Origin: JANMDN01 sp031376285
Lineage (GTDB): Bacteria; Actinomycetota; Thermoleophilia; Miltoncostaeales; Miltoncostaeaceae
Assembly (NCBI GenBank): GCA_031376285.1
Contig: JANMDN010000053.1
Coordinates: 1-40,011, forward strand
Direction of reading: 5' to 3'
Length of the DNA stretch: 40,011 bases
This document shows positions 33,802 through 40,011 of this stretch, piece by piece. The notes under the pieces were generated by a model. The model did not search any database. It was not told the DNA's origin and saw only the letters and a list, made by a program, of their open reading frames with translations. Position numbers and translations under genes: made by a program. How positions within the stretch are numbered: position 1 is the first letter of the stretch; every line of letters begins with the position of its first letter.

Positions 33802-34708
33802 TCAGTGCGACGGTCGGATCGTGATGTCGGCCGTGCCGGTCGCGTCGTCGATCTTGCGGTTCCCGCCGACCGCGGTGAATCGAACGGCGTAGGTCCCGGC
33901 CATCGGCAGGCGAAGCGTGCGCTGGGCACCCGAGGCGATCACCGCGAGCGTGCGGGCCGCGGCCGTGAGGGTGCGCGCGTGGGCAGCCGTGGGCGTTCGG
34001 CGCGCTTGACGGCGATGGTGGCGAGCTGACCCTTGCTCGCTTTGAAGATCACGCGCCCACGACGGAAGCCGTCGCCCTCGACGGTGCCGGTGATGGTGCC
34101 CGGAAGAAACGACAGCTCGGCGGGCGCGGCGGTCGTTCCGTAGCCGGCGTAGACGTAGGCGCGCTTGGTGGTCCGTCCGATTTGGACGAGCTTGTCCGCC
34201 CGCAGCGCGAGCGTCGTCGTGGCAACCTGAGTCGGTCAGCAGGCGCCGGTGTCGACCTGGCCGAAGCGTTCCTCGACGATTTCCCGCCGACGATCCGGGC
34301 GTCGTAGATCCCGCCGTCGGCTCGGTCGCCGATGCCGAGGGCCGCCTCGACAACGGGACCGCTTTGCCCGTCGGTGAAGATGTCGCCGTCGGTGAAGTTC
34401 CCCGAGCCGCCGCCATTCGCCGCCGTCAGGACGAGCGCAGTTCACGCCCGGGTCGGCGGGGTCGAAGCGCACGTCGACCTCGTCGGGGATCGTCGTGAGA
34501 AAGCGCTCGACCTCCTCCTTGGTGGTGGCCGACCAGGGAAGGGTGGTCTTGTCGCCGGGGTGGTCGACGCCTTGGACGCGTAGTCGTAGCGCACCTCCGG
34601 AACGGTCGGCCAGCTGAGCGCCCGACGGCGGAAGGCGGCGCCAGTAGGCGAAACCCCAGGAGGCGGCGAGGCTGAGGAGCAGCGCAATGGCTCCGGCGAC
34701 GGCGTCAT
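33802..34708 (-). pseudogene. Frameshifted secreted protein gene (or genes)
   Basis: A ribosome binding site (AGGAGGAG) precedes an ATG at 34708, but the signal-peptide reading (AIALLLSLAASWGFAYW) is in another frame. Successive frames give TKEEVERFLTTIPDEVDVRF, FTDGDIFTDGQSGPVVEAAL, DGGIYDARIVGG, then VEERFGQVDTGAC with a stop, LVQIGRTTKRAYVYAGYGTT and FLPGTITGTVEGDGF, and finally ASGAQRTLRLPMAGTYAVRF to a stop at 33802. That is at least five frame changes in 900 bp. It is likely a surface or secreted protein, with a beta domain at the end. Either it has decayed or this stretch was badly sequenced. It may once have been two genes. Confidence 0.7.
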
Positions 34709-34728
34709 TGGCTGCTCCTCCTCTCTCG

Positions 34729-35415
34729 CTAGAACGCGGTATGCGTCTCGGACCCGAGACGGATGGCCGTGAGGATGATGCCGTTGGTGCCCATCGCCGG
34801 AGTGGCAGCGGCCTTGGAGCAGGTCATCGTGACGGTGCTCGTCGCGGCGAAGGTCTCGGTGGCGTGAAGACTGAGGGAGGCATCCTGGCTTCCCTTCGAC
34901 CCGCCGTCACCGCCGATCATGGCCTCATTGTGGATGAGCTGTGTGCCACCGTTCACGCGGAGACGGCACCCGGCAATTTCGGAGGCGGACGTGTCTGTAG
35001 AAAAGAGGTTGATGTGGCCTATGAGGAGGTACGAGCCAGCCTCAAGGTTGCTGATCGTCGCGAAGGCGGTGTCGGTCGTGGTGAGGTTCGGCCCGGCGCC
35101 GTCGTGAACGACGCCGGTCGCCTTGGAAGGACCAATGTCGCCCTTTGCGCCGGCCGCGCCAGCGGTGCCAGCGGCACCGGCCGGGCCTGAGGGGCCGGTG
35201 GGTCCGGCTGGACCGGCGGGAACCTGACCGGCTTTGAAGTCCTTGCGAAGGAGCGAGCCGTTTTTGATGTCGGCGCTCGTGAGGGAGCTGTCTTTGATCT
35301 GCTTGCCGGTGATGAGCTTCACGGCGGCGGCGGCACCTCCGATACTGCCGATCGCGACGGAGACGGCGGCGGCGAGGGCGATGGTGGTCGTTCGGTTGGT
35401 TCGGGCGTCGTTCAC
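34729..35415 (-). CDS. Secreted collagen-like protein
   Basis: A 228-residue protein. The N-terminus has a signal-like stretch (TTTIALAAAVSVAIGSIGGA) and the pattern KQIKDSSLTSADIKNGSLLR common in secreted proteins of this group. About ten Gly-X-Y triplets follow (GPAGPTGPSGPAGAAG and on), then a C-terminal beta domain (SLHATETFAATSTVTMTCSK). The GTG at 35415 has AGGAGA upstream. It is likely a cell-surface fibre or adhesin. Confidence 0.88.
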   Translation of the reverse strand: MNDARTNRTTTIALAAAVSVAIGSIGGAAAAVKLITGKQIKDSSLTSADIKNGSLLRKDFKAGQVPAGPAGPTGPSGPAGAAGTAGAAGAKGDIGPSKATGVVHDGAGPNLTTTDTAFATISNLEAGSYLLIGHINLFSTDTSASEIAGCRLRVNGGTQLIHNEAMIGGDGGSKGSQDASLSLHATETFAATSTVTMTCSKAAATPAMGTNGIILTAIRLGSETHTAF

Positions 35416-35617
35416 GGGTCGATCTCCTGGTCCGGGAATGGGAGCGGGCGAGACCCGCGCGGGCGATGGTACGAACGGCTGCGCGACGCGCGAAAGCCCG
35501 GGGTCGCCACGGAACCGACGCGGCCACTGAATCCCCCGAATCGCGCCAAGCGGGACGGTGCGAGCGAACGCGAGCACTCGTGCGGGACGAAAACCGCCGC
35601 TATCCTGCAGAGCGCCT

Positions 35618-35704
35618 GGAGGGGTGGCAGAGCGGTTGAATGCAACGGTCTTGAAAACCGTCAGTGGTGCAAGCCACTCGCGGGTTCGAATCCCGCCCCC
35701 TCCG
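35618..35704 (+). tRNA. tRNA-Ser (anticodon TGA)
   Basis: A class II tRNA of 87 nt with a long variable arm, acceptor GGAGGGG, anticodon loop CTTGAAA and T-arm GCGGGTTCGAATCCCGC. It reads UCA and others by wobble. It lies at the border of the accessory region, so its 3' end could be an attachment site. Confidence 0.96.
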
Positions 35705-35950
35705 TCGTTTCTGGCTTGCTGACTGGGATCGCGTGGCGTTCTGGTCGGTCGTGGCTGTCCGGTGGCGACCGCCCGAAACGGCCTGATCCGGTGTAGCACT
35801 ATCCCGAGGACTATCCCGCCAGCGGGCTCACACCGGGTCGGCGTCTGTAGCCTCCAACAGCACGCAACGTGGCAACTTTCTCCGAGAGCTCCAGTAGACC
35901 CGGACGCGAAGGGTCACCGAGGCCCCGACGCCGACGTTTAGGATTGCACC
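35705..35950. other. Possible left border of an integrative element (attachment side)
   Basis: Between tRNA-Ser(TGA) and the metallopeptidase. There is a short direct repeat ACTATCCCG at 35799 and near 35811. There is no integrase here, and an attachment core cannot be shown without the other end. Confidence 0.3.
35939..35944 (+). promoter_or_regulatory. Possible leaderless -10 box before the metallopeptidase gene
   Basis: TAGGAT lies 6 bp before the ATG at 35951 and there is no ribosome binding site, as expected for leaderless transcripts. No strong -35 is seen. Confidence 0.3.
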
Positions 35951-37093
35951 ATGGGCCGTGGAGTTGCAGTCCCGATCAATCCCGCAGTCCTGGCGTGGGC
36001 CTTGAACGAGGCGGGCGTCGGTGAAGGAGATCTGGCGGAGCACTGCCAGGTCTCGGAAGACGTAGTTGCGGCGTGGCTCGACGGCTCCGACCAGCCCAAC
36101 GCCACTCAGTTCAGTCGGGTTGTCACGGGTCTAAAGAGACCGCGCGCCGTTTTCTTCCTGCCCACTCCGCCCAAGCCGTCCGCGACCCTAAGGGCGTTCA
36201 GGGCAGCACCCGGTAGGGCACCAAACAAGCCGCCGCCCGCGGCCGAAGTCCAGGCCCTCAGGACCGCCGAGCGACTTCAGCGCATCGCAAGTTGGATACG
36301 CCGACAGCATGGAGACCCACCGCAGAAGCAGCCGGACGCCGGACACCGGGCTCCCGCGACGGTCGCCGCCGCAGCCGCGGAACTCCTCGACTGGGGAGTC
36401 GAGATCCAGATGGCCGCGGCCTCGTCGTCCGAGGTCGCTAGGACGCTGCGCTCTCGACTGGAGCAACGCGGCCTATTCGTCCTGCAGCTTCCAATGTCCG
36501 GGGACGGCTCCCGAGGGTTCGCACTCCTAGACGACTTCGCGCCCCTCATTGCTGTCAACTCGGCTTACACGATGGAAGCCCGGATTTTCTCGTTCCTTCA
36601 TGAGTTCGGACACATTCTCCGCAAGCGAGACTCCCTCTGTACACAGGCGTCTGACACCCCAACAGAGCGCTGGTGCGAGTCATTCGCGGCATCATTCCTC
36701 CTGCCCGAGGAGACCTTTAGGAGCTACGTCTCATCGAAGTTTGGAGATCGTCCCGTGGTCTCCCTCGAAGAAGTCAAGACCATCGCGAACAAATTCAAGG
36801 TAAGCCTCCGCGCCGCCGCATACCGCCTTCAGACCATCTATCCGTCGTCGAGCGGCGTGTACGCGCGGGTCGACGAGCAAGCCGACTTCAAGGGCGCCGG
36901 CGGATTCACGCGCGACGCGACGACCCCGGCGATTCGACTCCGCGAGTGGGGTTCGGCTTTTCCCGCCCTACTCATGGACGGCGAGGAACGGGGAGTCGTC
37001 GGCCGTTCCGACGTCCTTGAGTACCTCAACGTCTCGAACTCGCAGCTTGCCGAGATTCGGTCACGGATCCAGTCGAGCGTCGACGACACATAG
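35951..37093 (+). CDS. XRE-type HTH plus ImmA/IrrE zinc metallopeptidase
   Basis: A 380-residue protein. The N-terminal ~75 residues look like a degenerate helix-turn-helix (LAEHCQVSEDVVAAWLDGSD). After about residue 130 the peptidase domain begins, with the zinc site HEFGH at residues 217-221 and the third ligand Glu in WCESFAASFLLPEE (Glu243). ImmA/IrrE proteases usually cleave a repressor or antitoxin. It ends 4 bp before the PIN-like gene, so the two form a probable operon. Base composition here is lower in GC than the rest, a sign of transfer. Confidence 0.9.
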   Translation: MGRGVAVPINPAVLAWALNEAGVGEGDLAEHCQVSEDVVAAWLDGSDQPNATQFSRVVTGLKRPRAVFFLPTPPKPSATLRAFRAAPGRAPNKPPPAAEVQALRTAERLQRIASWIRRQHGDPPQKQPDAGHRAPATVAAAAAELLDWGVEIQMAAASSSEVARTLRSRLEQRGLFVLQLPMSGDGSRGFALLDDFAPLIAVNSAYTMEARIFSFLHEFGHILRKRDSLCTQASDTPTERWCESFAASFLLPEETFRSYVSSKFGDRPVVSLEEVKTIANKFKVSLRAAAYRLQTIYPSSSGVYARVDEQADFKGAGGFTRDATTPAIRLREWGSAFPALLMDGEERGVVGRSDVLEYLNVSNSQLAEIRSRIQSSVDDT

Positions 37094-37097
37094 CCCG

Positions 37098-37571
37098 GTG
37101 ATATATGTACTGGACGTGTCGGCGATTTTGGGGATCCCGCTCGAATACCCCCGGCGGGCAGCTGCCATTTTCACGGACCTCACGGACCACGTCCGCGGGG
37201 GACGAGTCTGCTACTGCGATGAGGTCACGAAAGAGCTTAGCCGCCTTGCCAGAGATGAGCATGCGTACGACTGGGCGAAGTCCAACGCGGGCACCCGACG
37301 GCACCACGGTGCCGACTACTCCAAGGTTGAGTGGGTCACGGTTGCATGCCCGGAACTCGTCGATGTAACGGCGAGCCATACCGTCGAACCTAGCGCGGTG
37401 TACGTTATGGCTCAGGCGATCGATATCACTGAACGAAGTGGTGAGGTAACCGTCGTCTCCGAAGACGTCCATCCGAAGCCCACTCGACTAACGATTCACG
37501 CCGCATGCGAGCACTTTGGCGTGCCGAGCGTACGGCTCTCTCCCTTCCTTTCTGGCCTTGGTCTTGCCTGA
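37098..37571 (+). CDS. PIN-like protein, DUF4411-type
   Basis: A 157-residue protein starting from GTG at 37098. It begins VIYVLDVSAILGIPLEYPRR, with an Asp where PIN domains hold a catalytic acid, and carries AIDITERSGEVTVVSEDV later. PIN-like proteins often act as nucleases or as the toxin of a pair. It lies 4 bp after the ImmA/IrrE gene; such pairs (XRE-ImmA plus DUF4411) are a recurring layout on mobile elements. The function is unproven. It faces the nuclease-like gene convergently with a 9-bp gap. Confidence 0.82.
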   Translation: MIYVLDVSAILGIPLEYPRRAAAIFTDLTDHVRGGRVCYCDEVTKELSRLARDEHAYDWAKSNAGTRRHHGADYSKVEWVTVACPELVDVTASHTVEPSAVYVMAQAIDITERSGEVTVVSEDVHPKPTRLTIHAACEHFGVPSVRLSPFLSGLGLA

Positions 37572-37580
37572 GCATGATGG

Positions 37581-38432
37581 TCAGTCTAGCCAGGCGAGAG
37601 TCCGCATGTTCTTCTCGATGTAGTGAGTGAGAACCGGCGCCCGTCGAGCTTGCTGGAGCGCGATCGAACGCAGCAAGCCGTCCACGAAGAGAAGCAGAGC
37701 GCGAGCGGGGTCCGCCAGGACGAGTTGGTCGTCGACTCTCACGAGCGGATATTGCCGACCCTCGTGTACCGCGCGCATATCTGGCCCGGACGCCGCCCCT
37801 TCTATACGCGCGCCCGTATCTGTTGTCAGCAGTGCGATCCCTGCAACCATCGATTCGTCGTTGTGGTCAACTCGCTGGACCAAGCTTGGCCGGCCCACCA
37901 GTAGAGCTGGTGAGATAACGCACACCATGTCAGGACGGTCGCCCGGCGGGGCGTCACGGAATCGCTCTGCGACTTTCGCCGGACTCGATCCTGACGCGTA
38001 GGCGAGGACGAAGAAGGGGGGATGGGTAGACTTGTCGGGGTACTCACGAGCGGGGCTGAGGCGCCTAAGCGACGCCGCCTTTTCACAACAGTCGGTTATG
38101 TCGCTGTCCCGGAGGGTCGTCTTGACCTCGATTGCCGCGACAACGTTCTCGACGGGGAAAAGAAGCTGAGTTGTCTGCGCCATGAGGGAGGGCTCGTCGG
38201 ACTGCTCGAAGACGATAATGTCGGTTTGCTTGCTGTAGTTGCGAGCCGAGTCGATGACAAGACCGGATCCGATGCCGTATCGCTGAGGAACGAGCGCCTG
38301 CAGAATCCGCGCGAGGACTGCCTCGTTCTCCCGCCCTTTTTCTCCGTGGTGAAGGACAAGTTGAGAGAAGACCGAGACCTCGGCCTCTAGGCGCTGGAGG
38401 ACCCCGACCCAGTAGTCGCTAACGACAGACAT
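37581..38432 (-). CDS. DUF6602-like protein with a possible PD-(D/E)XK nuclease core
   Basis: A 283-residue protein. After a helical N-terminus (FSQLVLHHGEKGRENEAVLA), the core reads QTDIIVF (Asp71) and, 30 residues on, AIEVKTT (Glu102, Lys104), which fits a PD-(D/E)XK metal-dependent nuclease active site. The overall pattern resembles DUF6602 proteins, often encoded in defence or mobile regions. Its start follows the DUF5069 stop directly with no gap, so the two are co-transcribed. Whether it cuts DNA is unknown. Confidence 0.78.
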   Translation of the reverse strand: MSVVSDYWVGVLQRLEAEVSVFSQLVLHHGEKGRENEAVLARILQALVPQRYGIGSGLVIDSARNYSKQTDIIVFEQSDEPSLMAQTTQLLFPVENVVAAIEVKTTLRDSDITDCCEKAASLRRLSPAREYPDKSTHPPFFVLAYASGSSPAKVAERFRDAPPGDRPDMVCVISPALLVGRPSLVQRVDHNDESMVAGIALLTTDTGARIEGAASGPDMRAVHEGRQYPLVRVDDQLVLADPARALLLFVDGLLRSIALQQARRAPVLTHYIEKNMRTLAWLD

Positions 38433-38798
38433 CTAGCAGTCGGCGTTGCGAGGGCGGATAGTCGACTCGTGCAGTCGCGTATTCAGGGCAAGCGGGTCGA
38501 AAGCGCGAGCCGAGGCACCCAGGTCGCCGACCTTGCGTAGGCCTAACAGCACGTCGCGGGCCGTAGTCGCTTCCGTCGCGATCTTCTGGAACTCAGCGGC
38601 AGTTATTGAGAGCAGCGCGAGGCATTGGGAGTCAATCGGACACGGGTACTTGTAGTAGCCGCCGAGGGTGCCGGCGCTCTCCGAACGAGCCTTGTCGATC
38701 AGCCGCGGCAGCCAAGGGAAACCGCAGAGGGCGTCATCCATCGGCGCGGGATCTTCTTTGGCGAGATTCTTGGTGCGGAGTGGCTCGTCAGGGTTCAT
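38433..38798 (-). CDS. DUF5069 domain protein
   Basis: A 121-residue protein with the DUF5069 core FPWLPRLIDKARSESAGTLG, then YKYPCPIDSQCLALLSIT. Start ATG at 38798 overlaps the GntR stop by 4 bp. DUF5069 proteins are found in many bacteria without a known biochemical role. It is coupled to both GntR and the DUF6602-like gene. Confidence 0.85.
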   Translation of the reverse strand: MNPDEPLRTKNLAKEDPAPMDDALCGFPWLPRLIDKARSESAGTLGGYYKYPCPIDSQCLALLSITAAEFQKIATEATTARDVLLGLRKVGDLGASARAFDPLALNTRLHESTIRPRNADC

Positions 38799-39499
38799 GT
38801 GTCGATGAGGTAGTCGGCTTCGAGTCGGCGCGGATTTGCGACGAATCGGAAAGCTGAGACCGGCTTCGTCGTGCTCCTCGCGATTCTCCACATCTCCAGG
38901 ACCGGTGTCACCCTCGGAAGGGCGAGCCGTTTGCGCTCCAGTTCGGATGGAGGTCGTGCCCTGAGGCGCTCACGGTAGCCCACGATTCGTCGATCGACGG
39001 CCGATTCAAGGTGGTCGTAGGTGATTTCACCAGGTTGCAGGAGGGTCGCTCGCCCCGTCTCACTGAGGCCGAGCGATGCGTAGGCGACTCGGCCAAGCCC
39101 CCACGTATCGCCGGTCCTCTCGCCTTGGAGGCTGCTCTCGCGCTCGATCACCGGATCGCCCGGCTCGATTTCCAGCCCCTCGGCGGTCTCGTCATCGGCG
39201 GTGGCCTCGCGTACGTCCTCGATGACGACGACCCATGGTTCATCAGTCAGCAGACGCAGACGACTCACCCACGGGATCCGCGGCCCAAGGACGAGGTAGC
39301 CCTTCGGGTAGACCGACATCACCCACCCGTCGCGGGTGAGGGCCGAGAGTGCCTGACGGATGACCGAGCGGGCGCAGTCGAACTCCGCCTGGAGATCGCG
39401 CTCCGAGGGCAGGCGGTCGCCCGGCTTCAGGTGGCCTCCAGCGATGCGAGCCGCAAGCGCCTCGCGCACTTCGCGGTATCTCAATCCTGGACTTGACAA
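38795..39499 (-). CDS. GntR-family regulator (HutC/KorSA-like)
   Basis: A 234-residue regulator with an N-terminal winged helix (YREVREALAARIAGGHLKPG, LPSERDLQAEF, VIRQALSALTRDGWV) and a C-terminal UTRA-type ligand domain. The N-terminus LSSPGLRYREV matches KorSA-like regulators of actinomycete integrative elements. I chose TTG at 39499; it overlaps an operator palindrome and has no ribosome binding site, so it may be leaderless. TTG at 39484 and GTG at 39469 are alternatives. It likely represses itself and the divergent SCO3933-type gene. Confidence 0.88.
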   Translation of the reverse strand: MSSPGLRYREVREALAARIAGGHLKPGDRLPSERDLQAEFDCARSVIRQALSALTRDGWVMSVYPKGYLVLGPRIPWVSRLRLLTDEPWVVVIEDVREATADDETAEGLEIEPGDPVIERESSLQGERTGDTWGLGRVAYASLGLSETGRATLLQPGEITYDHLESAVDRRIVGYRERLRARPPSELERKRLALPRVTPVLEMWRIARSTTKPVSAFRFVANPRRLEADYLIDT

Positions 39500-39547
39500 T
39501 GGTACGGACCATACCGCACACTCCTCGACCACGTGGTACGTACCACG
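39493..39547. promoter_or_regulatory. Paired palindromic operators with a TTGACA box
   Basis: TTGACA (39493-39498), then ATGGTACGGACCAT (39499-39512), a near-palindrome, and CGTGGTACGTACCACG (39532-39547), a perfect 16-bp palindrome. Both carry GGTAC-N-ACC-like cores and lie between the divergent GntR and SCO3933-type genes, so they are good candidates for GntR binding sites. Confidence 0.65.
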
Positions 39548-39572
39548 ATCACTCGAACAGGAGGAACCGGGA

Positions 39573-39899
39573 ATGCGTCTGCCCATCGACACGACCGCCG
39601 TGACCCTTGTGGCCGGCAAGGTCGAGCCAGTCATGGACTTCGAGACCAAGCGTCCGAAGGCCGATCAGAACGGCGAGCCGATCTACGCCGTCGATCTTGT
39701 CGCCCTTGGCCCCGAAGGCCCACAGATCTGGCCGGTGAAGGTCTCCGGCGAGCCCAAGGGCGTCGTCGTCGGCCAGCCCGTCCGCGTCGCGGACCTTGTC
39801 GCCGTGCCGTGGTCCATGGAGGACCGCCACGGCATCAGCTTCCGGGCCGGCACCGTCGGCCCCGCCACCGCCCCGCAGCAGGCGAAGGCCGCCGCGTAG
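39573..39899 (+). CDS. SCO3933-family regulatory protein
   Basis: A 108-residue protein. It has LPIDTTAVTLVAGKVEPVMD, KADQNGEPIYAVDLVALGPE, KVSGEPKGVVVGQPVRVADL and VPWSMEDRHGISFRAGTVGP. This pattern matches the SCO3933-family proteins found in actinomycete integrative and conjugative elements (pSAM2-like). A strong AGGAGG site lies 9 bp before the ATG. Its promoter carries the paired palindromes. The element's transfer genes would be expected beyond the window end. Confidence 0.9.
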   Translation: MRLPIDTTAVTLVAGKVEPVMDFETKRPKADQNGEPIYAVDLVALGPEGPQIWPVKVSGEPKGVVVGQPVRVADLVAVPWSMEDRHGISFRAGTVGPATAPQQAKAAA

Positions 39900-39914
39900 A
39901 CCAACCAACGAGTC

Positions 39915-40011
39915 GGGGGGGGGGGGGGGGGCCGGGGCGCCCCCCCCCCCCCGCCGGGGGCCACCCCCGCGGCGCACCAAACACAAAAAAAACCCCCCCC
40001 CCCAGCGGACC
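39915..40011. other. Homopolymer-rich contig end
   Basis: Long runs of G and C with a run of A; nothing can be read as a gene. It looks like a sequencing or assembly artefact at the contig end. Confidence 0.8.

Noticed and set aside
35791..35820. Iteron-like direct repeats (ACTATCCCG twice)
   Set aside because: Only two 9-bp copies; too few to call iterons or an attachment site.
39915..40011. Origin-like or structural G/C tracts at the end
   Set aside because: The runs occur only at the contig end and look like an assembly artefact.
1..40011. CRISPR array
   Set aside because: No evenly spaced direct repeats and no cas genes seen anywhere in the window.

Overview
The window looks like a chromosomal piece from a high-GC Gram-positive bacterium, most likely an actinobacterium and perhaps of the class Thermoleophilia. 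Signs are the very high GC content, frequent GTG starts, the dnaX-ybaB-recR cluster with the SRP RNA gene beside dnaX, a SigK/RskA-like pair next to a fasciclin gene, a collagen-like secreted protein, a secreted protein with a PKD domain, and an SCO3933-type gene typical of actinomycete integrative elements. The class is inferred, not proven. The right end (from about 39915) is homopolymer-rich sequence and looks like a contig-end artefact.

Layout. 1-3.3 kb: the end-truncated ahcY gene and an ABC exporter on the minus strand. 3.4-6.75 kb: a two-gene operon on the plus strand, a single-module adenylation-carrier-thioesterase enzyme and its own phosphopantetheinyl transferase. 6.8-10.8 kb: xseA-xseB-lysC-asd on the minus strand. 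11-13.7 kb: a large membrane GGDEF-EAL protein. 14-18 kb: a membrane protein, then recR, ybaB, dnaX, the SRP RNA gene, a small membrane protein and tRNA-Val. 18-20.5 kb: a secreted repeat protein and two tRNA-Ser genes. 20.6-23 kb: an ArsR-type regulator with a fused SRPBCC-DUF protein, a purine-type phosphoribosyltransferase and tadA. 23-27.7 kb: livHMGF for branched-chain amino acid uptake, with its binding protein convergent to it. 27.8-30.6 kb: tRNA-Arg, a cytochrome c-like protein, a fasciclin protein and an ECF sigma/anti-sigma pair. 30.6-35.4 kb: an amidinotransferase-like protein, small membrane proteins, a decayed mazF-type toxin with an intact antitoxin, tRNA-Ser(GCT), a badly frameshifted secreted protein and a collagen-like protein. 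35.6-39.9 kb: tRNA-Ser(TGA) followed by what looks like one end of an integrative element: an ImmA/IrrE-type metallopeptidase with a PIN-like partner, a DUF6602-like putative nuclease with a DUF5069 protein and a GntR regulator, and a divergent SCO3933-family gene.

The most interesting parts are (1) the mini-NRPS operon, whose adenylation domain lacks the amino-acid-binding Asp and whose thioesterase uses Cys in place of Ser; (2) the accessory island beside tRNA-Ser(TGA), with its protease-PIN pair, nuclease-like operon and paired palindromic operators; (3) a fused SRPBCC-DUF protein that keeps a strong internal ribosome binding site; (4) two copies of a REPIN-like intergenic element; and (5) a recR gene that seems to start at CTG. 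All four tRNA-Ser isoacceptors needed to read the six serine codons lie within 15.5 kb.
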